From JAJVID01 sp035714085 (GTDB lineage: Bacteria; Acidobacteriota; Blastocatellia; RBC074), in NCBI GenBank assembly GCA_035714085.1, contig DASTMP010000196.1, positions 33,328 to 97,327 on the forward strand: a stretch of 64,000 nucleotides of DNA, given 5' to 3'. This document shows, piece after piece, positions 26,814-35,195 of the stretch; within the stretch, counting starts at the first letter, position 1, and each line of letters begins with the position of its first letter. Below the pieces are notes generated by a model. It was not told the DNA's origin, searched no databases, and was given only the letters and a program-made list of their open reading frames with translations. The position numbers and the translations under genes are program-made.

Positions 26814-27386
26814 ATGAAGAAACTATTGTTCTTAGCCTCCATGTTAGCCCTCTGTTTGCCGCTAGCGGCTTCAGCGCAGGAGGCGGCCCCCAAAGTCGAG
26901 ATTTTCGGCGGCTACTCGTATCTACGCGCTGATATCATTGACGGCGTCAACGCGCACGGATTCAACACGTCGCTAGCCGGAAACATCACCAAACACATCG
27001 GCATCGTCGGCGAATTCAGCCGGTTCGACACATCGACGTCGATACCCACCCAGGTCCCGAGCCTCAGCGTCCCCGCCAATTCCAACGTGTTAACCTACTT
27101 ATTCGGTCCGCGCATCGTTCTTCATAGAGGAAAGGCGGAACCGTTTATTCACGCCTTGTTTGGAGGGGCGCGCGAATACTACAAGATACCTACTGCTGAA
27201 GTGACGGATAATGCATTCGCATTTGCGCTGGGAGGCGGACTCGATGTCAAGGTGAATAACAATTTCGCCATCCGCGCCGCTCAGGTTGATTACTTGGGAT
27301 ATAAAGTAGATTTCTTGAGAGCCAAATTATATCAGAACAACTTCCGATACTCGGCGGGGATCGTCATCCGTTTGGGTAAGCGGTGA
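26814..27386 (+). CDS. Outer-membrane beta-barrel protein, OmpA-like
   Basis: This 190-residue protein has a clear signal peptide (MKKLLFLASMLALCLPLAASA, cleaved before QEAAP) followed by an eight-strand-type barrel. The opening KVEIFGGYSYLRAD is the typical first strand of outer_membrane_beta-barrel (OMP_b-brl) family proteins in Acidobacteriota. HIGIVGEFSRFD, LTYLFGPRIVLHR, PFIHALFGGARE and FRYSAGIVIRLG follow. The start at ATG 26814 has AAGGAAAA 4-5 nt upstream. It lies after the sigma-54-linked barrel gene but is separated from it by the 26705-26772 hairpin, so independent expression is possible. Confidence 0.88.
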   Translation: MKKLLFLASMLALCLPLAASAQEAAPKVEIFGGYSYLRADIIDGVNAHGFNTSLAGNITKHIGIVGEFSRFDTSTSIPTQVPSLSVPANSNVLTYLFGPRIVLHRGKAEPFIHALFGGAREYYKIPTAEVTDNAFAFALGGGLDVKVNNNFAIRAAQVDYLGYKVDFLRAKLYQNNFRYSAGIVIRLGKR

Positions 27387-27413
27387 TTTCAGAGGATCGC
27401 ATCAATCATTTGT

Positions 27414-27545
27414 GAGGCTTCGGCAAGCCGGGTGGCCGAAGCTTCACGTTCGGTTTAACTACAAACGCTTACGAGAGAGTGTTTAGAGTACCGGCTTGCG
27501 GCCGGCAGTGTTGGGGATCCAAGCCAGGCCGGCTAAAGCCTGTAC
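27414..27545. repeat. Two adjacent imperfect hairpins between convergent genes
   Basis: The first pairs 27414-27424 with 27435-27445 (GCTTCGGC core, one mismatch in 11). The second pairs AGTACCGGCTTGCGGCCGGC near 27486 with GCCGGCTAAAGCCTGTACT near 27526. They separate the OmpA-like gene (+) from purK (-) and could end both transcripts. Confidence 0.6.
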
Positions 27546-27604
27546 TGTGGAACGCTCTCCTTCGAAGGTAATAAAAAAATCGAAAATTTTTGTTAGCAGA
27601 GCGC

Positions 27605-28792
27605 TTACTGGCTGGAATGACGATCGAAAGCGCCCCCGCCTAGCGCCTCGCGCGCTTTACGCACAAGCCCGGCGGCTTCATCCGCGCTATCGGCCATCGC
27701 GGTCAGATGGCCCATCTTGCGCCCCGGCTTCGGTTTGAGCTTGCCGTAGAGATGCAGCTTGACCTTCGGAAAGGCCAGGGCGGCGGTCCAGTCGGGTTCG
27801 CCGGCCTCTCCGTGAACGGAAGGCCACAAATCGCCGAGCAAATTGGCCATCGCCGCGGGCCGCAGCATCTCAGTCGAGCCTAGCGGCAAAGCGCAGACAG
27901 CCCGCAGTTGCTGCTCGAACTGGCTGGTCACGCAGGCGTCGAAGGTCAGGTGGCCGGAGTTATGCGGGCGCGGCGCCAGCTCGTTGATCAATAACTTGCC
28001 GTCCGCCGTCAGGAAAAATTCGACGCACAACACGCCGACGACGTCGAGTTGTTCGAGCGCGGCGCGCGCAATGGAGATCGCTTCCCGCGCGATCCCGGGC
28101 GGAATGTCGGCGGGGGCGATTGAAACATCCAGAATGTGCTTGCGATGATCGTTTCGAATCACGCCCCAATGCGTGAACGACCCGTCAATACCTCGCGCGC
28201 CGATGACGGAAAGCTCGCAGGCGAAATCGACCCAGGCCTCCAGAATCATCTCCTGAAGGCCCGCCGAAGCCAGCGCGGCATCGGCCTGATCCGCGCTCGT
28301 GATCTTCGTCTGCCCTTTGCCGTCATAGCCGAACCCGGCGGTTTTCAAAACCGAAGGGCAACCGAATTCGTTCAACCCGGCCTTTAAATCTTCGAGCGAG
28401 TTCACGGCTTTAAACGGCGTAATAGGAAAACCGTGATTGCTGAGGAACGTCTTCTCGCGCAGCCGGTTCTGCGTGATGTGTAGAACAGAGCCGCTGGGCC
28501 TGATGGGCGCGCATTCAGAGGCGGCCTGCGCGGTCGCCGCCGGAACGTTCTCGAACTCGAACGTCACGACGTCGACATCAGAGGCGAAGCCGCGAACGGC
28601 GATCAGGTCGTCGTAGTGCGCCTTGATCTCAACGTCGGCCACCTGCCCCGTGGGTGTGTCGGTTTCTGGCGAGAAGGTATGGACCCGGTAACCCATCCGG
28701 CGCGCTGCGATGGCGAACATGCGGCCCAGTTGGCCACTGCCTAAAACACCGATGACAGAACCGGGAAGGATCGGTTGAAATGTGGATTTCAC
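27605..28792 (-). CDS. purK: N5-carboxyaminoimidazole ribonucleotide synthase
   Basis: This 395-residue ATP-grasp enzyme converts AIR, bicarbonate and ATP to N5-CAIR, the step before PurE in purine synthesis. IGVLGSGQLGRMFAIAARRMG is the N-terminal PurK fold split by one residue, and VTFEFENVPA, KTAGFGYDGKGQ, VEFFLTADGKLLINELAPRPHNSGH and the C-terminal KLHLYGKLKPKPGRKMGHLT are diagnostic. The GTG at 28792 (VKSTFQPILPGS) gives normal family length; the frame opens at 28888 but that adds 32 unrelated residues. No good ribosome-binding site precedes either. purE is 3 kb away on the same strand, with a TPR gene on the other strand between them. Confidence 0.93.
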   Translation of the reverse strand: MKSTFQPILPGSVIGVLGSGQLGRMFAIAARRMGYRVHTFSPETDTPTGQVADVEIKAHYDDLIAVRGFASDVDVVTFEFENVPAATAQAASECAPIRPSGSVLHITQNRLREKTFLSNHGFPITPFKAVNSLEDLKAGLNEFGCPSVLKTAGFGYDGKGQTKITSADQADAALASAGLQEMILEAWVDFACELSVIGARGIDGSFTHWGVIRNDHRKHILDVSIAPADIPPGIAREAISIARAALEQLDVVGVLCVEFFLTADGKLLINELAPRPHNSGHLTFDACVTSQFEQQLRAVCALPLGSTEMLRPAAMANLLGDLWPSVHGEAGEPDWTAALAFPKVKLHLYGKLKPKPGRKMGHLTAMADSADEAAGLVRKAREALGGGAFDRHSSQ

Positions 28793-28908
28793 GAATGGAT
28801 TAAACCATGCTTCGTGGTCGGTGTCTAAACATGCTAGACTCCGCCCTCGCGCCTCGGTTTCAACAATACCGACCTGATGCCAGGACACCTTTGAAACAAG
28901 ATTTTGGT

Positions 28909-28996
28909 TTTTGCCGCGCGAGCGGCGGCTGACTTTAGCCCGGGCGTTTCAATGCCGGGAATCAGCTAAAGTCAGCCGCTGCTCACGCGGCGAAAA
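28909..28996. repeat. Intergenic hairpin upstream of the TPR-array gene
   Basis: A perfect 15-bp core (GCGGCTGACTTTAGC at 28925-28939 with 28965-28979) is extended by imperfect outer arms rich in CCGCG/CGCGG. It lies between the divergent purK and TPR genes. Confidence 0.75.
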
Positions 28997-29070
28997 ATGG
29001 CGTTTCTCCAAAAAGCAAAAGTGCCCTGACTTCATATTATCGACACGGCTCCCAGCAGAAGGTAATCGCC

Positions 29071-31842
29071 ATGCGGCCTCTCATCCGCTCGTTCATCGTC
29101 GTTTGCCTGGCCACGCTCGCCGCCATCACGGCGCAAGCAGAGCAGGGAATCTTGTGGGTCAAAGTCTTGAACCTCAAAGACCGCCCGATCAGCAGAATCA
29201 GCGTCGGCACGGAAGGCCCCGGATCCTCCACGCTCACCGATGACCGCGGCCTGGCCAAAATCAAGCTCGCTCCGCAAACCAAACCGGGAACCTGGGTCAC
29301 GCTGGAAGTGTCGAGCGGCGCCTACACTTTCGTCTCGCCGTGGAACCGCAAAGTCCTGGTTCCACCCTTTGAGAACGAATCGGAGAACTTCGTCACTATC
29401 CACCTGACGGCCAGAGGCGACCGGGAGGCTTTGGAGAGCGGCAGGTTCGCCGTGGCGATGGCCGCAAAGTTCAACGCCACGCTCACGCCCAAGTTGAAAG
29501 ATGAGCGGACTACGGAAGAAGATCGCAAAGCGGCTCTTGCGGAGGTCGCGCGAAGCTTCGGACTGACGCCGGAAGAGGCCGACCGAGCGATCCGCGAATG
29601 GAGCAAGAAGGCGGTCGATCCTTACGACAAAGGCGTAATCGCTCTTTATCAGCGGAATTACCCGGAAGCCACGACGCAACTATCCAACTCATACGAGATG
29701 CGCAAATCAGCCTACGAGAAGGCGCTGGCTGAAATGGTAGAAGTCACGTTTTCCTTAGGCCAGTCGCTCTATGGACAAGGCAAGTACCGCGAAGCCGTGG
29801 AGAAATTCCGAGAGGCTAATATCCTGCGAAATGATGACGTCAATATAATTAATTATCTAGGAATCGCTTTACTTCAAGCCGGACATTACCCCGAAGCTGA
29901 GCCACACTTAAACCGCGCCTTGGCCATTCGTGAGAAATCGCTCGGCGCTGATCATCCGGATACCGCCACAAGCCTCAACAATTTGGCAGAACTTTGCAAA
30001 TTACAAGGCAAGTACGCCGAGGCCGAGCCGCTTCTCAAGCGCGCTCTGGCCATTCTTGAGAAATCGCTCGGCGCTGATCATCCATCTACCGCCACAAGCC
30101 TCATCAATCTGGGATTACTCTACAAATTACAAGGCAAGTACACCGAGGCCGAGCCGCTTTACAAGCGCGCTCTGGCCATCCGCGAGGAATCGCTCGGCGC
30201 CGATCATCCATCTACCGCCGTGAGTCTCAACAATCTTGCGGCGCTCTATGACTCACAAGGCAAATACGCGGAGGCCGAGCCGCTTTACAAGCGCGCTCTG
30301 GCCATCCGCGAGAAATCGCTCGGCGTTGATCATCCGGATATCGCCGCGAGTCTCAACAATCTCGGATTACTCTACGACTCACAAGGCAAATACGCCGAGG
30401 CAGAGCCGCTTCTCAAACGCGCCCTGGCCATCAGCGAGAAGGCGCTCGGCGCTGATCATCCGGATACCGCCAAAAGTCTCGGCAATATGGCGCATCTCTA
30501 CAACTCACAAGGCAGGTACGAGGAGGCCGAGCCACTCTACAAACGCGCCCTGGCCGTCTGCGAGAAATCGTTCGGCGCTGATCATCCAAATACCGCCACA
30601 AGTCTCAACAATCTGGCAGGACTCTACGACTCACAAGGCAAATACGCGGAGGCCGAGCCGCTCCTCAAACGCGCTCTGGCCATCCGCGAGAAATCGCTCG
30701 GCGTTGATCATCCGGATACCGCCGCAAGCCTCAACAATCTGGCAGGACTCTACGAATCACAGGGCAAGTATGCCGATGCCGAGCCGCTCTTCGAACGCGC
30801 CCTGGCCATCCGCGAGAAGGCCCTCGGCGCTGATCATCCGGATACCGCCGCAAGCCTCGGCAATCTGGCATTACTCTACTATTCACAAGGCAGGCGCGCC
30901 GAGGCCGAGCCGCTCCTCAAACGCGCCCTGGCCATCAGCGAGAAAGCGCTAGGCGCTGATCATCGGTTGACTGCCGCAAGCCTCGGCAATCTGGCAGAAC
31001 TCTACAAATCACAAGGCAAGTATGCGGAGGCCGAGCCGCTTTACAAACGCGCCCTGGCCATTCTTGAGAAGTCGCTCGGCGCCAATCATCCATCTACCGC
31101 CGTGAGTCTCAACAATCTTGCGGCGCTCTACGACTCACAAGGCAAGTACGCCGAGGCAGAGCCACTCTACAAACGCGCCCTGGCCATCAGCGAGAAGTCC
31201 CTCGGCTCTGATCATCAAAATACCGCCACGAGTCTCAACAATCTGGCGCATCTCTACGACTCACAAGGCAGGTACGCGGAGGCCGAGCCGCTTCTCAAGC
31301 GCGCCCTGGTCATCGGCGAGAAGTCCCTCGGCGCTGATCATCCAAAGACTGCCGGGAGTCTCAACGATCTGGCATTACTCTACTATTCGCAGGGCAGGTA
31401 CGCCGAGGCCGAGCCGCTCTACAAACGCGCCATCGCAATTCGGGAGAAAGCGCTAGGCGTTGATCATCCGGATACCGCCGCAAGCCTCAACAATCTGGCA
31501 GGACTCTACGAATCACAAGGCAAGTACGCGGAGGCCGAGCCGCTATTCATACGCGCCCTGGCCATTCTTGAGAAGTCGCTCGGCGCTGATCATCCGGATA
31601 CCGCCACAAGCCTCATCAATCTGGCGCTACTCTACGACTCACAAGGCAAATACGCAGAGGCCGAACCGCTCTTCAAACGCGCTCTGGGAATTTTTGAGAA
31701 AGCGCTTGGCACTGGACATCCTAACGTCGCCAAGGTTTTGGAGAACTACGCTGGTCTATTGCGGAAAATGAATCGTGAGGCTGAGGCTGTAGAATTGGAA
31801 GCTCGCGCGAAAGAGATCCGCGCAAAGACCGGTAAGAAGTGA
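29071..31842 (+). CDS. Secreted TPR protein with 14 near-identical 42-residue repeats
   Basis: This 923-residue protein has a signal peptide (residues 1-23, TAQA-E). A carboxypeptidase-regulatory-like beta domain follows (about 27-115), then a helical linker and two or three ordinary TPRs. From about residue 283 come 14 copies of a 42-residue kinesin-light-chain-type TPR with core ALAIREKSLGADHPDTA, followed by GKYAEAEPLYKR. A decayed fifteenth copy and a charged tail end the protein. The DNA repeats are exactly 126 bp each (29917-31680) and very similar, which implies recent duplication or gene conversion. Such TPR arrays are protein-interaction scaffolds, in the periplasm here if the signal peptide is right. 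The partner is unknown. It lies between purK and purE on the opposite strand. Confidence 0.9.
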   Translation: MRPLIRSFIVVCLATLAAITAQAEQGILWVKVLNLKDRPISRISVGTEGPGSSTLTDDRGLAKIKLAPQTKPGTWVTLEVSSGAYTFVSPWNRKVLVPPFENESENFVTIHLTARGDREALESGRFAVAMAAKFNATLTPKLKDERTTEEDRKAALAEVARSFGLTPEEADRAIREWSKKAVDPYDKGVIALYQRNYPEATTQLSNSYEMRKSAYEKALAEMVEVTFSLGQSLYGQGKYREAVEKFREANILRNDDVNIINYLGIALLQAGHYPEAEPHLNRALAIREKSLGADHPDTATSLNNLAELCKLQGKYAEAEPLLKRALAILEKSLGADHPSTATSLINLGLLYKLQGKYTEAEPLYKRALAIREESLGADHPSTAVSLNNLAALYDSQGKYAEAEPLYKRALAIREKSLGVDHPDIAASLNNLGLLYDSQGKYAEAEPLLKRALAISEKALGADHPDTAKSLGNMAHLYNSQGRYEEAEPLYKRALAVCEKSFGADHPNTATSLNNLAGLYDSQGKYAEAEPLLKRALAIREKSLGVDHPDTAASLNNLAGLYESQGKYADAEPLFERALAIREKALGADHPDTAASLGNLALLYYSQGRRAEAEPLLKRALAISEKALGADHRLTAASLGNLAELYKSQGKYAEAEPLYKRALAILEKSLGANHPSTAVSLNNLAALYDSQGKYAEAEPLYKRALAISEKSLGSDHQNTATSLNNLAHLYDSQGRYAEAEPLLKRALVIGEKSLGADHPKTAGSLNDLALLYYSQGRYAEAEPLYKRAIAIREKALGVDHPDTAASLNNLAGLYESQGKYAEAEPLFIRALAILEKSLGADHPDTATSLINLALLYDSQGKYAEAEPLFKRALGIFEKALGTGHPNVAKVLENYAGLLRKMNREAEAVELEARAKEIRAKTGKK
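29917..31680 (+). repeat. Tandem array of fourteen 126-bp units inside the TPR gene
   Basis: Units start with the codons for ALAI..EK and keep an exact 126-bp period. The first begins at 29917, and the degenerate fifteenth unit begins at 31681. Units with identical sequence variants (AALYDSQGKYAEAEPLYKR in copies 3 and 10; AGLYESQGK in 7 and 13) suggest block duplications. Confidence 0.95.
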
Positions 31843-31848
31843 TCCAGA

Positions 31849-32343
31849 TCAGCCGAGCGAGTCATTCATCACCTTCGCCGTCTGATCTTCCCTGAATTTC
31901 CGCAGCTTCTCGCGCAGCTCAGGCCTCGTGTTCGCAAGCATCGCCACGGCCAACAGAGCCGCGTTGATCGCGCCCGCCTTGCCGATGGCCAGCGTCCCGA
32001 CGGGAATCCCGCCCGGCATTTGCACAATCGAGAGCAGCGAATCCATCCCCTTCAGCGAGTGACTCTCAACCGGCACGCCTAGCACCGGGATCAAGGTCTG
32101 CGCCGCGACCATTCCGGGCAGATGAGCCGCGCCGCCCGCCCCGGCGATTATCACCTCAATACCGCGCGACTCCGCCGCGGCCGCGAATTCGGCCATCAGC
32201 GCGGGCGTACGGTGAGCCGAAATGATGCGGCATTCATGCGGAACGTCGAATCGCGTCAGGATTTCATCGGCGTGGCGCATGGTCTCCCAATCGGACTTGC
32301 TGCCCATAATCACGGCGACCAGCGGTTCTTCCTGAATGCTCAT
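31849..32343 (-). CDS. purE: N5-carboxyaminoimidazole ribonucleotide mutase
   Basis: This 164-residue class I PurE rearranges N5-CAIR to CAIR. MGSKSDWETMRHADEIL, ISAHRTPALMAEF and AGAGGAAHLPGMVAAQT carry the active-site Ser, Asp, His and glycine-rich loop, and VQMPGGIPVGTLAIGKAGA completes the family pattern. The ATG at 32343 is preferred because GAGG lies about 8 nt upstream; an ATG at 32358 would add five residues. purE ends only 6 bp from the convergent TPR gene, with no terminator hairpin between them. Its usual partner purK is on the same strand about 3 kb downstream, beyond the TPR gene, so the normal purEK unit is split. Confidence 0.95.
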   Translation of the reverse strand: MSIQEEPLVAVIMGSKSDWETMRHADEILTRFDVPHECRIISAHRTPALMAEFAAAAESRGIEVIIAGAGGAAHLPGMVAAQTLIPVLGVPVESHSLKGMDSLLSIVQMPGGIPVGTLAIGKAGAINAALLAVAMLANTRPELREKLRKFREDQTAKVMNDSLG

Positions 32344-32731
32344 CGTTTGCACCCTCATTTGCAGGCCTTAAATAGATTTGGCGTAAACAGCCTCGCCCCA
32401 TTATCGCTTTTGTGGTGGTGGAAGCAAAAAAGGCAAGTGGAAAAATTTCGACTTCTGCGGATGAGATCATTTCGTGTAAGTATTGCATGCGCCTCAAGGC
32501 GTCTTCATAAGCGGCATTGAATGACTCCGTGGAAAGCCACACCGCGGCATGTGTGTCAGCAACAGTCGCGGCCCCGGGAAAGCGCTCATTCGACCGCAGA
32601 CATTCGACCGTAATGGCGCCGCAAACGACCGAAGCCAGTCACGGCGCGCACGCCACATCTCCTCCCGCATAATCACCCGCGTCGAGAAGGACAGGGAGGT
32701 CAAGATCGAAATCGCCCCAAGGTTCACCGTT
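32344..32731. other. Divergent promoter region between purE and the propeller gene
   Basis: No gene is recognised in these 388 bp. Frames on both strands are open through parts of it, but they encode low-complexity, unfamiliar sequence. It must hold the promoters for purE and for the large envelope-protein module; I cannot place -35/-10 boxes with confidence. Confidence 0.4.
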
Positions 32732-34849
32732 ATGAAATGGACGCTCAATCAAATCAAGCCGGTTCCGATCCTTGCGCCGGCCGCGGCGTTTCTGAAGTCC
32801 CACAACCGCTCCCTGATTGCGCTCGCGTCGCTGATTGCAATCGCCGTTCTGATTGTCGGCCCGATCGCTGGATGGATGGTCAAACGCAGGGCCGATCGCG
32901 AATTCGAAGCGGCTCGCGCGTTGTCGGAGGGGCGGGCGTTCGCGCCGTTCGAGAAGGATGCGCGGCGGGCGTTCGCCGGCGGCGGGGTCGAGCTGATTCA
33001 GAGCAGCCTCGCCACTCGCGGCCTCGCGCAATTCAACGGCTCGGTCTTCGCCGCGACCGGCGGCGGATTGGTCGAGTTCGACGAGGAGGGGAAGACAAAG
33101 CGGCGCTATACCACGCTCGACGGACTCCCGGAGAGCGACCTGACCTCGATCGCCGTCTTCAACTCCAAACTCTTTATCGGCTCCGGCTCGCAAGGATTGA
33201 TCGTCTTCGATGGAAAACGTTTCGAGCGATACCGGTGGACCGATCGCAACGCGCAGGCCGTGACCGTCCTGCTCGAAGATCGCGGGCGGTTGCTGATAGG
33301 AACCTTCGCGGGCGGATTGCTCGAATTCGACGGCGGGCGGTTCAGGGAGATCAAAGCCGGATCCATGCAGGATGGGCGGGACGGGCAGGATGGGCAAGAG
33401 GGCCAAAGCCGCTTGGCCGGAATCGATTGTCTGATCGCCGATGGCGGGCGACTGTTCGTCGGGACTTTCGCCGACGGGCTATGGGTCAACGATTCTGACC
33501 ACTGGTCTCATTTCACGGTCGCCGATGGACTGCCGTCAAATCGTGTCGTCGGAATCGTGGCTGACGGCGATCAACTGATCGTCGCTTCTGATTTCGGCAT
33601 TGCCATCGACGACTCCAACTCTTTGCAAAGGCGCTTTCAGACGATAGCGACTCTGCCTGAACTTTCGAGCGCGACTGGATACGGCGGCGACATTTTGCTC
33701 TGCAAAGACGACGGCGAGCTGTTCCGGCTCAGCTCGGACAAACGAAATTCAAATCGCATTCAACTCTCTCCCGTGGATTGGAAGCGTCCCGAAAGCCTTT
33801 CGTCCTGCCAACTGGCCGCCTTCGCAAAAGGCAAGAAGCCGATGGGGGAAACGCTCTGGTTAATGAGCGGCGAAGGCATGTGGCGTCTTGGTTGGCAGGG
33901 CGAAGGGCTTTCGGGATCGCCGCGGGTTTCACGATTCGGCGAAACGCCGAATCGCGCCCCGAGCGCGTTGAAGAGCAATGTGATCTCGGCTCTCGCCATC
34001 GACGATCTGGGGCGTCTATGGGCGGGAAGCTTCAGAGACGGCATTGACGTCATCGCGCCCGACGGCGCCCACGTTACGCATCTGGAATCGGAGACGGTCC
34101 GCGAAATTAACGCGCTGGTCTGGGACGGGAGATCGAAGCGAATGCTGGCGGCCACCGCGCAAGGATTGATCCGCTTCGACGGATCGTTCGGCTCTGAGCG
34201 GCTGAGCAGGGCTGACGGATTGCTCAGCGATTCAGTTTTGAGCGCCGCCGTGATTCAAGGCGGAGACCGCGAGAGCCTGGCGCTCGCCACGAGCCGAGGC
34301 CTCAGCTTCGGCGACGCGAAGCGATTTCGCGGCCTGACCACGGTTCAGGGGTTGCCTGACAACGGCGTCTATTCAGTCCTCAGCCATCGTGAATTCATCT
34401 ACGCCGGGACGCGCGGCGGGCTTGCGCAGATCGCCGGAGGACGCGTCGTCCGGGTCTTCAAGGATTCGAACTCCAAATTGTCGCACAACTGGACCCCGGC
34501 GCTTTGCGCGGTCGGCCCTCGATTGTTTATCGGCACGTATGGCGGCGGAGTCTTTGAACTGACCGCGGCGGGAGAATTGGTCAGCTTCGCCTCGGAGATT
34601 GGCCGTCAAACAGTTAATCAGAACGCGATGGCGAGCGACGGCCAAGCGTTGTACGTCGGCGCTCTCGACGGCGCGTGGGTGTTGGACCCGCGCTCGCAAA
34701 AGTGGGTGCGATTGAAAGATGAACTGCCGTCGAGCGTCGTGTTGAGCGTAGCGGTTGACGCTCAGCGCGTCTATTTCGGCGGGACGGGCGGAATAGCGCG
34801 AATCGAGAAAGCTTATCTGGAAAAAAGATTCGGAAATATGAAGACGTAG
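32732..34849 (+). CDS. Membrane-anchored beta-propeller protein (two-component-regulator-propeller-like)
   Basis: This 705-residue protein has one N-terminal membrane segment (about residues 29-51, between basic stretches) followed by repeated propeller blades. Typical blade units are RRYTTLDGLPESDLTSIAVF, LFIGSGSQGLIVFDGKRF, LLIGTFAGGLLEFDGGRF, FTVADGLPSNRVVGIV, LWAGSFRDGIDVI and FRGLTTVQGLPDNGVYSVL, as in Reg_prop sensors. No kinase, cyclase or DNA-binding domain follows, so it is a sensor or scaffold domain alone, outside the cytoplasm. A low-complexity DGRDGQDGQEGQ loop interrupts one blade. The ATG at 32732 is preferred over the frame's start at 32549 because it directly precedes the anchor. 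Its 3' end overlaps an antisense gene by 37 bp. It begins the module with the VIT/VWA and giant TPR genes. Confidence 0.8.
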   Translation: MKWTLNQIKPVPILAPAAAFLKSHNRSLIALASLIAIAVLIVGPIAGWMVKRRADREFEAARALSEGRAFAPFEKDARRAFAGGGVELIQSSLATRGLAQFNGSVFAATGGGLVEFDEEGKTKRRYTTLDGLPESDLTSIAVFNSKLFIGSGSQGLIVFDGKRFERYRWTDRNAQAVTVLLEDRGRLLIGTFAGGLLEFDGGRFREIKAGSMQDGRDGQDGQEGQSRLAGIDCLIADGGRLFVGTFADGLWVNDSDHWSHFTVADGLPSNRVVGIVADGDQLIVASDFGIAIDDSNSLQRRFQTIATLPELSSATGYGGDILLCKDDGELFRLSSDKRNSNRIQLSPVDWKRPESLSSCQLAAFAKGKKPMGETLWLMSGEGMWRLGWQGEGLSGSPRVSRFGETPNRAPSALKSNVISALAIDDLGRLWAGSFRDGIDVIAPDGAHVTHLESETVREINALVWDGRSKRMLAATAQGLIRFDGSFGSERLSRADGLLSDSVLSAAVIQGGDRESLALATSRGLSFGDAKRFRGLTTVQGLPDNGVYSVLSHREFIYAGTRGGLAQIAGGRVVRVFKDSNSKLSHNWTPALCAVGPRLFIGTYGGGVFELTAAGELVSFASEIGRQTVNQNAMASDGQALYVGALDGAWVLDPRSQKWVRLKDELPSSVVLSVAVDAQRVYFGGTGGIARIEKAYLEKRFGNMKT

Positions 34850-35142
34850 AGGATGAGAAAGAAGAGCAGAATTCCCAACGCGACCGCAGTCATGAACAGG
34901 AGGTCATTCAATGACCAATCGGGCGCGAAAGGCTCGTGCGAGTCGATCCTCTCTTCGATTCGAGCCAGTTGGTCGAGCAACTCCGCGATCTCGGTCTGCT
35001 GCTTTGCGATTAGCTCGGCCGCTTCCGGGCTTGGCTCTGAACGCTCGATCTCGTCGAGATCGGCGCTGAGTTCGCGCAGTTTCTTGCGCAGGCTATCCGC
35101 CTCCCGCCGCCATTTGTTCAGCTCGCGTTTACTGACGCTCAA
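34813..35142 (-). CDS. Small coiled-coil tail-anchored membrane protein
   Basis: This 109-residue protein of unknown function has an N-terminal coiled coil (residues 5-68; KRELNKWRREADSLRKKLREL and KQQTEIAELLDQLARIEERI cut by a short SPEAAE turn). A short linker and a C-terminal hydrophobic segment (LLFMTAVALGILLFFLILYVFIF, about residues 80-103) make it tail-anchored. The start is a TTG at 35142 with AGGAG 9 nt upstream, which supports it as a real gene. It lies antisense between the propeller and VIT genes, overlapping the end of the propeller gene by 37 bp and diverging from the VIT gene with a 53-bp gap. I recognise no family. Confidence 0.6.
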   Translation of the reverse strand: MSVSKRELNKWRREADSLRKKLRELSADLDEIERSEPSPEAAELIAKQQTEIAELLDQLARIEERIDSHEPFAPDWSLNDLLFMTAVALGILLFFLILYVFIFPNLFSR

Positions 35143-35195
35143 TCTCGAAGCTCCTGCGGTCGCGCCGCGATTTCCATTCTTTCAAGAGGCGCCAA

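Noticed and set aside
29917..31680. Regular 126-bp repeats considered as a CRISPR-like array
   Set aside because: There are no spacers, and the repeats encode in-frame TPR units without interruption.
29930..31771. Several plus-strand frames of 97-238 residues inside the TPR gene, Ser/Arg rich
   Set aside because: They are alternate-frame readings of the 126-bp repeat array and have no independent start signals.
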